A stretch of 64,000 nt of DNA from Corbicula japonica (taxonomy: Eukaryota; Mollusca; Bivalvia; Venerida; Cyrenidae), in NCBI GenBank assembly GCA_038501625.1, contig JAZAYU010000005.1:5270001-5334000 (forward strand), given 5' to 3'. Both the position numbers and the translations under genes were made by a program. This document shows, piece by piece, positions 24,233 to 35,957 of the stretch (position 1 is its first letter; each line of letters starts with the position of its first letter). Under the pieces are notes generated by a model that ran no database searches, was not told where the DNA came from, and saw only the letters and a program-made list of their open reading frames with translations.

Positions 24233-24507
24233 GCTGTTATGCTGCCTTTGACTGTCTCCTATGGGGGCTCGTCGCGGGAAAATATGTCTTCGGAGTTATT
24301 TTGACATTTGAGTTATTTTTATATTATGGAAATTACTTAATTTTATATATTATTCTGTTATGACTAATACGTTATTTTATTACATAAATTTACTATATAA
24401 TGTTACATTTATTGCGATAATAGTTTATATATCAGTTTGTAAGGACTAATACGTTATTTTTTTACATAAATTAACTGTATAATGTTAAATTTATCGCGAT
24501 AATTTTT

Positions 24508-24595
24508 AGCAATAATTTCGTCTGCTCTACTTGATGACGTCATTTCAAGAATTGAAGTCAAGTGTCAGAAGACACTTTTCCCGTGACTTGCCCCA
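24508..24595. repeat. Partial MITE with GTGACTTGCCCC end
   Basis: The right-hand 88 bp of the family seen complete at 27977-28209 ('gatgacgtcatttcaagaat' to 'cttttcccgtgacttgcccc'). Confidence 0.5.
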
Positions 24596-24672
24596 ACTAT
24601 GTTGGCACCATTGTAATTTCAGATTGTGTTTTCAACCAACCAAAGCATTGGCGCCTGATCAACCTTATTTAG

Positions 24673-25122
24673 TTTGCCACTCCCCCGAAGAAACCTTTAA
24701 ATATGCCTTGGGGTCATGGATGCAGCTCCTGGGGTAACAGCGGATGGGGACGCAAGTAAGACCAAATGTTTATGTTAATTAAAACACAAAAATTGTTGCC
24801 TGAAAATAAGTCCGTCATATGATAAGGTTAAATTTACACATTTAAGCAAATACAGGACTTTTTTGATGACGGAAAGGGGCACATGTCCTTAATTTTGAGG
24901 AAAATAGCTTGATACCTTCTCCAATTACTATGCATTTAATACTTAAAGGGGTACTTGAGATCCTAACTACTATTTAAATTTATAAGTTTTTTTAATGTTT
25001 ATTGCAATAAACCAGATTTTTAGCTTTATGATAACAATAACGCACTAATAATATACTAAGCAAAAAGGAGACCTAACATGTTATAACTTTAAATAACTAA
25101 GATATATATATAAAATGTTTAC

Positions 25123-25160
<38 letters not shown>

Positions 25161-25168
25161 CCACCACC

Positions 25169-25216
<48 letters not shown>

Positions 25217-27877
25217 TCATTATAAAGAAAACAATCAAGGACATCAGATACAAACACATACAATATTTGCAAGTGTAAATGGTTAGTCAAAATGAAGAAA
25301 TGTTTATTTACAATGAGGCCTTCAAAGAATGTATTGAACATAAGTTTGTTTTTTGTAGCCACTATAACGAAGACCCCCTGGGCCAGCACTGGAATAGCTG
25401 CATATCTGGGAACAAGTTCGGTAAGACTGGAATGTTCGGCGTCGACTACAGGGAGCGCTGTCCAGGTGAGGCTTTTGTCACAGTCCTTGTAGTATTGTGA
25501 GATACTAGAAACGTTTATATTGACACGTTTTTAGCTCGACTATTCGAAGAATAGGGAAGCTATCCTACTCGCCCCGGTGTCGGCGTCGGCGTCGGCGTCG
25601 GCGTTCCCGTCGGCGTCCGTTAAACAAATGCGTTAAACAAAAAATGCACTTTGGTCCATCACTTGAAAACTACTTACGATATCAACTTGAAACTTGAAAT
25701 ATATATTCACCATCAAATTCTACATCATTACCAACAACACCCATAACTCTGCTACAAATACTTTTTAAGTTATGCCCCTTTTTTACTTAAATTTTGCGTT
25801 AAGCAAAATATGCACTTGGTCCATAACTTGTAAACTACTTGAGATATCAACTTGAAACTTGGAATATATATTCACCATCAAATTCTACATCATTACCAAC
25901 AAGACCCACAACTCTGCTGTCAATATGTTTCAAGTTATGCCCCTTTATCTTATATTTTGTGTTAAGCAATTTGCCCATAACTTTAATACTACTTAAGATA
26001 TTGCCTTGAAACTTGAAATATATTTTCACTATCAAAATCTACATCATAACCAACAAGACCCATAACCCTGCATCCAATATTTTTTAAATTATGCCCCTTT
26101 TTCACTTACATTTTGTGTAAAGCAAAATATACACTTGGGCCCTAACTTCATTATGAATGGAGGGATTTCAAAATAACTTGGTATAAATGTTTTCCTTGAC
26201 AAGGCGGTGTGTCGCGTACAATATCCATGCTTGTAGGTCCAAGGTCAAGGTCACTGTTACTAAAAATAGAATTTTCTTGCAAAATCGTGTCCGCTCTGTA
26301 ACTTTGTTGTTTTCTATTGGATTTTTTAATAACTTAGTATTATTGTTCACCATATCAAGACGGTGTGTCACGTACATGCCCAGGCCTGTAGGTCCAAGGT
26401 AAAGGTCACTGTTACTAAAAATAGAATTCTCTTGTCCGAGCTGTTACTTCGTTATGAATGGAGGGATTTCAAAATAACTTGGCACAAAGGTTCACTATGA
26501 CAAGGCGGTATGTCCACGCTATACCCATTTCTGTAGATCCAAGGTCAAGGTCACTGTTACTAAAAATAGAATTTTCTTGTCCAGGCTGTAACTTTGTTAT
26601 GAATGGAGGGATTTCAAAATAACTTTACACAAATGTTAACTATGACAGGGCAGTGTGTCACATACCATGCCTGTAGGTCAAAGGTCAAGGTCACTTTTAC
26701 TAAAAATAGAATTCTCTTGTCTGGGCTGTTACTTTGTTATGAATGGAGGGATTTCAAAATAACTTTACACAAAGGTTCACTATGACAAGGCAGTGTGTCT
26801 GCACATACCCAGGCCTGAAGGTCCAAGGTCAAGGTCACTGTTACTAAAAATAGAATTTTCTTGTCTGGGCTATAACTTTATTAAAAATGGAAGGGATTTC
26901 AAAATAACTTGACACAAAAGTTAACCATGACAGGGTGGTGTATTGCGTACCATGCCCATGCCTGTAGGTCAAGGTCACTGTTACTAAAAATAGAATTCTC
27001 TTGTCAGGGCTGTAACTTCATTAGGAATAGAGTGATTTCAAAATAACTTGACACAAATGTTCATCATGACAATGTGGTGTGTTGCTTACCATGCCCATGC
27101 CTGTAGGTCCAATGTCAAGGTCACTGTAACTAAAAATAGAATTTTCTTGTCCGGGCTATAACTTTGTTTTGAATGGAGGGTTTTCAAAATAACTTGGCAC
27201 AAATGTTCACCATGACAAGGCAGTGTGTTGGGTATATTACCCATGCCAGTATAACCAAGGTCAAGGTCACAGAAATTATTTCTGTTATTTGAAATGAATT
27301 TCTCTCTTACCATTCACTTGTTAATATTTTTGCTGATTGAACATGAATGTATGGCCATAGTTGTTATTGTTTTAATCTTTAAATTGCATTTGTTTCAAAT
27401 GATTCGAATAGTCGAGCACGCTGTCTCCTCTGACAGCTCTTGTTTAACGCCCAGTTATGGCTTCGGTCACGGCCCATGCATTATTCTAAGACACAAGAAA
27501 CGTTTAACTTGACACTTTATCACCAAAGTGTGGCTCCTGCCACAGTCCATGTATTATTCTGGGATACTGGAAACGTTAAAGTTGTCACTTGCACTTTAAA
27601 ATAAAGCCTTCGGTTTTATGAAATTTAGGTGTAAACAATTCCACAGATCATAAATCGATGAAACCCAGATTAAAATTAACTCAATTCTTAAATAACAACC
27701 CTTTGTTGGGTTATGTTACTTTAATTAATCGAATGCAATACTGTTTTAGGATGTCGTTATAGTCGTTCTATGGGCAAATGGGGAAGCAAGGACCCAGGAA
27801 ACAGCAGTACTCTCCAGTTAGTGTCCCTTTTTACGGGCAGCAAATCCAGAATCGCAAAGAAAAGTCTGTTTGGTTAA
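24673..27877 (+). CDS. Unrecognised Trp/Gly/Cys-rich protein, last three exons
   Basis: Three exons join in phase at canonical borders: 24673-24755, 25359-25465 and 27750-27877 (stop 27875-27877). Together they give about 104 residues. Notable pieces are MPWGHGCSSWGNSGWGRN, PLGQHWNSCISGNKFGKTG, VDYRERCPGCRYSR and a Lys/Ser-rich tail ending KSLFG. Four cysteines are present, two of them as CPGC. I do not recognise the family; the composition suggests an extracellular or matrix protein. The upstream part was not found. Intron 2 contains a whole Helentron-like element. The agreement of phase across both introns and the codon-like sequence argue that the gene is real. Confidence 0.55.
25117..25216. 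repeat. (ATC)n/(ACC)n microsatellite
   Basis: About 33 triplets: ATC, then ACC, then ATC again. Reading frames through it are artefacts. Confidence 0.95.
25527..27443 (+). mobile_element. Helentron-like non-autonomous element with tandem-repeat core, copy 1
   Basis: About 1.9 kb, starting GTTTTTAGCTCGACTATTCG and ending with TTCGAATAGTCGAGC (the inverse of the start), then a stem-loop CTGTCtcctctGACAG and the tail CTCTTGT. Core: about three 170-bp units containing 'caacttgaaacttgaaatat', then seven or eight units of about 145 bp containing 'ctgttactaaaaatagaatt'. Subterminal inverted repeats, a 3' hairpin and internal tandem repeats without TIRs fit Helentron-derived elements and the tandem-repeat elements known from bivalves. 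An inverted copy lies at 53972-55876. No protein coding is expected. Confidence 0.7.
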
Positions 27878-27976
27878 TTTTGAAAATCGTGTGTTTTTTT
27901 AAATATAGTTTTCCAGAAATAAGCCATTGTAAAGGCTTAAATGGGAAGTAGTGTGTATACGTATCACGAAATAGTT

Positions 27977-28209
27977 TGGGGCATGTCACGGGAAAAGGTA
28001 CCTTCAGTCATTTTAATGATATTTTAGTGTTTACTGAATTTAGAAAGAACTTACAACTATAAATCATTTTCTTATTGTGATTTTGTTAGACATTTTGACA
28101 ATAAAATTGTATTTTTACCGCAAAATGTAAAATAAATAATGTCGTCTTCTAAAATTGATGACGTCATTTCAAAGATTGACCGAAGGTACCTTTTCCCGTG
28201 ACGCGCCCC
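27977..28209. mobile_element. MITE with GGGGCnnGTCACGGGAAAAG ends, best copy
   Basis: Left end GGGGCATGTCACGGGAAAAG, right end the inverse of CTTTTCCCGTGACGCGCCCC. AT-rich 180-bp body shared with 10792-11043 and 44536-44771. Confidence 0.7.
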
Positions 28210-29436
28210 GTTTTATATTCTGATTTATATTATCCTACTGAGTTTGTAGTATTAAACAAGGGCAAACAACAAATTAACATTTAGCATGCAATTTTAAAGT
28301 TTAATTAATAAACTTATATTCATGTTTAGGGATTTATTATTTCAAACGTTTATGTAATGTGATGTTGTGTTCGATGGTATTTAGCGGTAAATAGAAATAT
28401 GTTTGTTTTCTTTTCCTATTTACTTTACAGTGAATAAAAGAATGGATTGACTTTGTTGTTTAAATAATTTAAGCTTTGTCTGTTTTGAAATTGATCATTT
28501 TATTACCGTTGCATGCTTTCTTTTCATCTACATATTGGCTTCGTAGGGTGGGTGGGTCTTCTTGATGTGGCCATACAGTTGTATTTCATTTTAATTATCT
28601 TTTATTTGGACTGTTTTTAACAAAAATATTTTTATTAAAATATCCTATATATAAATAAATTCAACAACAGCAAACAGAAGAACTCATTTCTCCAAACAAC
28701 GTGTTTAACCATGTTCAAACATGTCTTGATACCGTGAAAAAAGTTTTATTCATTTTACACACATGGTTAGGGAAATTTTTAAAACGGCACTTTTTTATGA
28801 ACCTCTTGGACAACATGATCAATATTCTAATGGTGTAGTGTTGAACTGTGTAAAAAATATTTAGATGCGTTGTTGAAAAAAGCGAACTTAAAAAATTTTG
28901 AAAATGATTCCCATTATGTCTATTTTCGGTTTCAATGGGTAATCATAATGCTGCATTTTTCTAAACCGAACAATACTACTCAGTGCCAGGTTAATAAACG
29001 TAAAGAAATAAATTTTTCAGATGGTGAATTTAAGAATCGAATTGATATTAAATAATATTTAATTTAGATGGTTTTCATTTGGGTATGGTAAACATATAGT
29101 TTGTTTCAAGGGTGTGGATCCAACAATGGCAAAATGTCAATCTTCTTCGCAGAGTTGTCGTTCCTTACACTCACTTTAAATCTCTGCGATAGGCTCAATG
29201 TCAAGATTTTTTACCAAACTCGACAGCCTTATTTTATACCGTCATAATTATGAATTTGAAAGCTTAGGGTTAAACAAATGACAGAAATCTTCACTATCTT
29301 TCATTAAAAACGATGAAACCCAATCTATTGTAAATGTAATTTGTGAACTATTTCTTTGAGTTAAAGTAAAAGTAGTCCCAGCCCATAACAGAGGTGAATG
29401 TAATGAGCCGATAGTGTAAGATAGTGGCAAAATGTA
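28210..29436. other. No gene seen; holds one member of a dispersed repeat pair
   Basis: AT-rich. The segment at about 28890-29097 ('attttcggtttcaatgggta' to 'catttgggtatggtaaacat') has a diverged partner at about 39125-39312. Otherwise no ORF or structure stands out. Confidence 0.5.
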
Positions 29437-32363
29437 TGACGTTCTTCTATCTGTGTCTCGTTCTGGTAGCCGCTAGCAACATGTGTGACGTTCTTCTGTC
29501 CGTGTCTCGTTCTGGTGTTTGCTAGCAACGTTGCTGACGTTCTTCTGTCTGTTTCTCGTTCTGGTGGTCGCTAGCAACGTGTATGACGTTCTTCTGTCTG
29601 TGTCTCATTCTGATAGCCGCTAGCAACATGTGTGACGTTCTTCTGTCAGTGTCTCGTTCTGGTAGCCGCTAGCAACATGTGTGACGTTCTTCTGTCTGTG
29701 TCTCGTTCTGGTGGTCGCCAGCAACATATATGGCGTTTTTTCTGTATGTGGCTCTTTCTGGTGGTCGCTAGCAACATATGTGACGTTCTTCTGTCTGTGG
29801 CTCGTTCTGGTGGTCGCTAGCAACATATATGACGTTCTTCTGTCTGTGTCTTGTTCTGGTAGCCGCAAGCAACATATGTGACGTTCTTCTGTCTGTGGCT
29901 CGTTCAGGTAGCCGCTAGCAACATATGTGACGGTCTTCTGTCTGTGGCTCGTTCTGGTAGCCGCTAGCAACATATGTGACATTCTTCTATCTGTGGCTCG
30001 TTCTGGTAGCCAGTAGAAACATGTGTGACGTTCTTGTGTCTGTGGCTCGTTCTGGTAGCCGCTAGCAACATATGTGACGTTCTTCTGTCTGTGGCTCGTT
30101 CTGGTGGTCGCTAGCAACATATATGACGTTCTTGTGTCTGTGGCTCGTTCTTGTAGCCGCTAGCAACATATATGATGTTCTTCTGTCTGTGGCTCGTTCT
30201 GGTAGCCGCTAGAAACACGTGTGACGTTCTTCTGTCTGTGGCTCGTTCTGGTAGCCGCTAGCAGTTTGTGTGACGTTTTTCTGTCTGTGTCTCTTTCTGG
30301 TGTTCTCTATCGACATGTATGACGTTCTTATGTCAGTGTCTTGTTCTGGTGGTCGCTAGCTGCATGTATGACGTTCTTCTGTCTGTGCCTCGTTCTCATG
30401 ATCATTTGCAGTATGTGTGACGTTCTTCTGTCTGTGCCTCGTTCTGGTGGTCGCTAGCTGCATGTATGGCGTTCTTCTGTCTGTGTCACGTTCTGGTGGT
30501 CGCTAACTGCATGTATGGAGTTCTACTGTCTGTGTCTCGTTTTGTTAGTCTCTAGCGACATGTATGACGTTCTTCTGTTTGTGTCTCGTTCTGGTGGTCG
30601 CTAGCAACGTGTATGACGTTATTCTGTCAGTGTCTCGTTCTGGCGGTCGCTTGCAACGTGTATGGCGTTCTTCTATCTGTGTCTCGTTCTGATGGTCGCT
30701 AGCAACGTGTATGGCGTTCTTCTGTCTGTGTCTCGTTCTGGTGGTCGCTAGCTGCATGTATGGCGTTCATCTGTCTGTTTTTCGTTCTGGTGGTCGCTAG
30801 CTGCATGTATGACGTTCTTCTGTCTGTGCCTCGTTCTGATGCTCGCTAGCAACGTGTATGACGTTTTTCTGTCTGTGTCTCGTTTTGGTGGTCGTAAGCG
30901 ACATGTTTTACTTTCTTCTGTCTGTATCTCGTTGTGGTGGTCTCTAGCGGCATGTGTAACTTTCTCCTGTCAGTGTCTTGGTGATCGCTTTCTTCTGTCT
31001 GTGCCTCGTTCTGATGGTCTGTGTCTCGTTCTGGTGATCGCTAGCAACGTGTATACCGTTCATCTATCTGCGCCTCGTTCTGATAGTCGCTAGCAACGTG
31101 GATGACGTTCTTCTGTCTGTGTCTCGTTTTGGTGGTCGCTAACAACGTGTATGACGTTCTTCTGTCTGTGTCTCGTTCTGGTGGTCGCTAGCAACATGTA
31201 TGACGTTCATCTATCTGTGCCTCGTTCTGATGGTCGCTAGCAACTTGAATGACGTTCTTCTATCTGTGTCAAGTTCTGGTGATCGCTAGCAATGTGTATG
31301 ACGTTTTTCTATCTGTATCTCGTTCTGGTGGTCGTTCTTCTGTCTGTGTCTTGTTCTGGTGGTCGCTAGAAACGTGTATGACGTTCTTCTGTCAGTGTCT
31401 CGTTCTGGTGGTCGCTAGCAAAGTGTATTACGTTTTTCTATGTGTGTCTTGTTCTGATGGTCGCTAGCAACGTGTATGACGTTCTTCTGTCTGTGTCTCG
31501 TTCTGGTGATCGTTAGCAAAGTGTTTGATGTTCTTATGTCTGTGTCTTGTTCTGGTGGTCGCTAAGAACGTTTATCACGTTGTTCTGTTTGTGTTTCATT
31601 CTGGTGATCGCTAGCGACGTTTATGACGTTCTTCTTTCTATGTCTCGTTCTGGTGGTCGCTAGCAACGTGTATGAAGTTATTCAGTCTGTGTTTCGTTCT
31701 GGTGGTCGCTAGCAACGTGTATGACGTTCTTCATTCTGTTAATCGTTCTGGTGGTAGCTAGCAACATTTATGACGTTCTTCTATCTGTGTCTAGTTCTGG
31801 TGGTCGCTAGCAACGTAAATTGCGTTCTTCTATCTGTATCTCGTTCTGGTGGTCGCTAGCAACATGTAAGACGTTCTTCTGTCAGTGTCTCGTTCTATTG
31901 GTCGCTAGCAACATGTATGACGTTCTTCTGTCTGTGTCTCGTTCTGGTGGTTGCTAGCAACGTGTATGAAGTTATTCAGTCTGTGTCTCGTTCTGGTGGT
32001 CGCTAGCAACGTGTATGACGTTCTTCATTCTGTTAATCGTTCTGGTGGTCGCTAGCAACATTTATGACGTTCTTCTATCTGTGTCTAGTTCTGGTGGTCG
32101 CTAGCAACGTAAATTGCGTTCTTCTATCTGTATCTCGTTCTGGTGGTCGCTAGCAACGTGTAAGACGTTCTTCTGTCAGTGTCTCGTTCTATTGGTCGCT
32201 AGCAACATGTATGACGTTCTTCTGTCTGTGTCTCGTTCTGCCGTTGCTAGCAACATGTATGACGTTCCTCTGTCTGTGTCTTGTTCTGGTAGTCGCTAGC
32301 AACATTTACGACTTTTTTCTGTCTGTGTCTTGTTTTGGTGGTCGCTAACAAAATATACGACGA
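29437..32363. repeat. 49-bp minisatellite, about 60 units
   Basis: A continuous tandem array. Consensus unit is 'gacgttcttctgtctgtgtc', 'tcgttctggtggtcgctagc', 'aacatgtat'. Spacing of 49 bp was measured between neighbours (31153 and 31202). A higher-order repeat is present: a 294-bp block (six units) starting 'tatgaagttattcagtctgt' at 31671 recurs at 31965 with the same internal variants. Long frames on both strands come from the repeat and are not genes. Confidence 0.95.
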
Positions 32364-33159
32364 TCTTTGGTCAATGTCTCATAAACAGTATTAAATCGTT
32401 CTTTTTTTCACTGACATGTTGCAAACGGAGCCTTACGAATGTACGTATCTGCAAATCAAAATCAGACAGTCAAACGTTCGTAAGTTTATTAGTAATTTTG
32501 AAAGCAAGGGTGATTGCATAATAACATAAGAAGTAATATAATTAATGATTACAAAAAAGAAACATGATCAATCAATACAATCGTACAATCAAAACTTGTA
32601 ATTCAACGTTATTGGGAATTCGGAATTTGTAGAACACCTTCTTGTCACACGTTGGTCTAGGTATGTCTAAAAACGGATGCGCAAATACTGAAACAGAATG
32701 CATGTAATTAACAACAAATATAAAACAAAATTTCTTGACATTCCTTATGCTTGTCTAAGTAAACAGGTACAATGATGCCAATTACATTAAAATTTTACAA
32801 TTTGATCATACTTTTAAACAAATTTCTCATTGAATAGAATGACTCCTTTTGAAACCAACAATTTCTTTAAAATCGTTAATTCAATAACTAAAAGATGTGG
32901 TAAAACAATTTTATCAAATATGCGCATTATTCCTGGAGGCTGCCATCTTGAAATACGCCGTGATAATTGTTCGTCGTACAAATTACTTCTATACAGTGCA
33001 ATACAAATTATCTACTTCCAAAAGGATGTTATTATTTATAAAAATTTCCGTTGTTTAATACTACAAATGTAAGAAAAGAAATTAAATCTACATTAATGAA
33101 AATGATTATTACATGAAGAAACTAAGAACCTGCAAATTCCAACCATTTCAATTACTATT
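32364..33159. other. No gene seen
   Basis: AT-rich sequence after the minisatellite. An 80-codon frame at 32830-33072 has no recognisable motif or splice context. The word 'aatcagacagtc' at about 32462 recurs at the edge of the foldback at 33505. Confidence 0.4.
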
Positions 33160-33355
33160 AAATAATTTAATTCGCGCGGGTTTAACTTTCGCGTATTTCG
33201 CGCTACGAAAAGAGCGCGAAATTCAACCCCAGCGAAATTAAACTTTTTAACAGTATTTCTTTATAGGATAATAAAGTTGCGCGAATTTTAGCCCCCGCGA
33301 ATTTGTTATTTAAGGGTTTGCGTAAAAATTCGTCCTCGCGAAATTAAATGATACT
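33160..33355. repeat. CGCGAA-rich dispersed repeat
   Basis: Begins 'taatttaattcgcgcgggtt' and ends 'cctcgcgaaattaaa'. Carries several inverted 'cgcgaaatt' words, suggesting a small MITE with sloppy TIRs. Confidence 0.4.
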
Positions 33356-33494
33356 ACAGTAAGCAATTTACTTATAAGCATGAACATATAAAGCGAAGAC
33401 CTTCATTTTGGGACTTTACGTTAGCACGAAAATTTCTTACGAAACTATAATCATTAAGCAAAAACATACAAATTACAAGTTACAAAAATTTTAT

Positions 33495-34840
33495 ATGCAA
33501 ACCACAATCAGACAGTCTAACGTCACAGGTGGAATGAACGTACCCTGGTACCCCCCCCCCCCCCCCGCCCCCCCCCCCCCTCCCATAACTCATATGCTCT
33601 GTATTGCATATTAATCTAGCTCTCTGAAAAAGTTTACTTCGAAGAAAAATTCCCAGAAGTTTTCAATCTACAGTCGAAAATGTCCACCATGGTATAGCGC
33701 TTTTTGACGTAACCAGAACAATCCCACACATTTCATAACATAGATTTTCAATAAATACTCGGTCAATACGAGCGATGCGGTAAATGACAACCACGTGCAA
33801 GCAAATAATATGGAGGGCTTCTACAAATTCCACCGATCATCTTACTTTTACTCAAGTGTTACCGATGCTAACGCCGAATTTTCATGATTTTCTACCGTCA
33901 TCTGTTTCATTTTGCACTGTTTATTATCTTCGGATACCTTTTGATAGATCCGTTGAAGCATGAATGTCGGCGAAATAAATATGCGGTCCCGTATATACAT
34001 GAAATCTGGAGATATTAAGTTTCTTTGACAATGACTATGCATTTAATTATAATAATTACAGATGAAATGTGGAAAAGAAGATTTGAAACCGGTAAAACTT
34101 TATAAGTTTTCTCTCTAAACTTAAAAAGTTTACTTTATATGAAGTTGGTGCCGCAGTTGGAATCCGACGCAGTGACCTCCCTTTGAAGTTACGCAACTTC
34201 CCGCCAGTAATGGAGGCTGAAGCAGTTTGACAATAACGAAAATTGAAAAATCGGCCGTAGCGTCAGTATCATGCGTTTAAAAACGAGATGATCGGTGGAT
34301 TTTATAGTAATCTTGCATATTATTTGCTTATATATGGTTGTCATTCACGGCATTGCTCATTATCACTGAGTTTTCACTGAAAAAACGTGTAATGAAATGT
34401 GTGGGATTGTTCTGGTTACGTCAAAAAGCGCTATACCATGGTGGACATTTTCGACGGTAGATTGAAAACTTCTGGGAATTTTTCTTCGAAGTAAACTTTT
34501 ATGAGAGCTAGATTAATATGCAATACAGAGCATATGAGTTATGTTGTATAAAAAAATATTTGACAAAAATTGAAATGGTTTAAGACGAAACATAGTCTTT
34601 TTCAAACGACATTACTTCCTGACCTTGTCAATGGTAAGTAACCATATACAAAAAAATAGTTATATTTTTTTTCATAATTTTTAATGAAAATGATTAATTT
34701 CAATGCAGTGTGGTGTTTGATTGACTGGAATTTTTTTTGGACTGGGGAGGGTAGTGTCTGAAGGTGGGGGGGGGGGGGGTACCAGGGTACGTTCCTTCCA
34801 CCTGTGTCTAACGTTTGTAAGTTTCATTTGTCATAGAGAG
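33495..34840. repeat. Large foldback repeat with poly-C and poly-G arms
   Basis: The left arm (about 33495-33845) and right arm (about 34285-34810) are inverted copies. 'ctatagcgctttttgacgt'-type sequence, 'gtccaccatggtatagcgct', 'acttcgaagaaaaattccca' and 'ggaacgtaccctggtaccc'-type words occur on opposite strands. The left arm has a C-run of about 30 bp interrupted by G and T (33549-33582); the right arm has a matching G-run (about 34764-34778). About 220 bp (34545-34763) interrupts the right arm. Confidence 0.7.
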
Positions 34841-35931
34841 AGCGAAATTGACTGTTTCACTGCGCATGTCTGTACTTCATATTTTCTGATAACGACGGTG
34901 AAAGAGTCTAAAAGCGAAAGTGACCCTCTACTTTAGGCTCGATATATATGGGGAAAAGTTTTAATCTTCGAGCCAAACTAAAAAAACAACAACAAACAAA
35001 CGAACAAACATTGACCACTAATTTTGGATTTCAGGTGCAAAACAATCGAAAGAAGATGGAAATTGTTTGTTTACAGAGGCTTAAGACCATTTGTTATTAC
35101 CAGAGCGGATGTGAACAAGAAAAGGTACTTTTGTGGAGTTTGTGGAAAATCTTAAAATTTGAGCAAATCTTGCAACGATTTTATTAACAAAAATAAAAAC
35201 TTGAAGTTAAAACGAACTTAAACTAAAATCCCACATCTGGCCCCAAAATGACAAAAATATTGAGTTGGATTTCAAGCTCAACGCAAAAGTAATTATTTTT
35301 AATTTCTGACGACATAAAACTTACTTTTTTGATTCAGTATCTTAAATAATTAAGTTTATATATTTGTTTGAAATGCAGTTTTCAAATTTTGTTATCTTGT
35401 ATAATATATATTAAAAAACAAAAATAACTGTTTGAGTAAAAACTCAGAAATCCGAGTTTAAACTCAAACATAAATTTTAGAATATCTCACTAATATGAAA
35501 TGTTATTTGAAAGATTAATTTCCACGATTGTTAGAAGATTTTATTTGATTTTTGTAAAGTATACCAATAAATCAACCAATTTTTACTCAGAATTTGAATA
35601 AATTTAATAAGTGAAAATTGAGTTTGAGCCTAACATCGTTCGTGATACTGGGGCCTGGTAACAACCATGATCTTCAAAGTCAACAAAAAACTTAATACTC
35701 AACCATATTGGTCTTTGTACAAAACTGTTTAAGTAAGCTTATACAATAAAGTTTTTTTCCTTTTTTGTTGTTGTTTTTATTTTATTCATGTACATGTAAG
35801 ATGGTTATGTACATCATTCTATATTATTAATGGGATATTAACGCAAATTTTCAAATGATGCATTTCACTGTCGTGTAACAGCTGCCCTGTACCAAATACA
35901 CTGTAGTGGGTACCCTGTGGCAGTCCGCAAG
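34841..35931. other. No convincing gene
   Basis: AT-rich. A 79-codon plus-strand frame at 34948-35187 has low-complexity Lys/Gln content and no recognisable domain. Several poly-T and poly-A tracts. Confidence 0.4.
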
Positions 35932-35957
35932 ATGGCGACCAGTTCAGCAACGAAAAG
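35932..35957 (+). CDS. Possible first coding exon of an unknown gene
   Basis: 'caagATGGCGACC' is a good start context. It encodes MATSSATK and is followed by AG|GTATGTG, an excellent donor. No downstream exon could be linked. It would be transcribed towards the cGAS-like gene, which is on the opposite strand. Confidence 0.3.

Larger units (their letters stand above)
22803..24672. other. Intergenic or first-intron stretch between RARS2 and the plus-strand gene
   Basis: The missing first RARS2 exon(s) and any earlier exon of the 24673-27877 gene should be here, but none could be identified with confidence. Seen: a palindrome at 24149-24232, a roughly 60-bp direct repeat ('gactaatacgttattttatt') at 24362 and 24450, and a partial MITE end at 24508-24595. 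Confidence 0.4.

Noticed and set aside
25081..25389. Poly-Met/poly-Val minus-strand ORF
   Set aside because: Translation of the ATC/ACC microsatellite.
27294..27512. Hydrophobic 72-codon ORF, also present at 53837-54190 on the other strand
   Set aside because: It lies in the 3' part of the duplicated Helentron-like element and its flank. The copies share it only because the element does.
29620..30120. 166-codon minus-strand frame with repeated TRTSHRQKNVTYVA-type units
   Set aside because: It is the translation of the 49-bp minisatellite. A 49-bp unit shifts frame each copy, and overlapping frames exist on both strands. No start or splice context.
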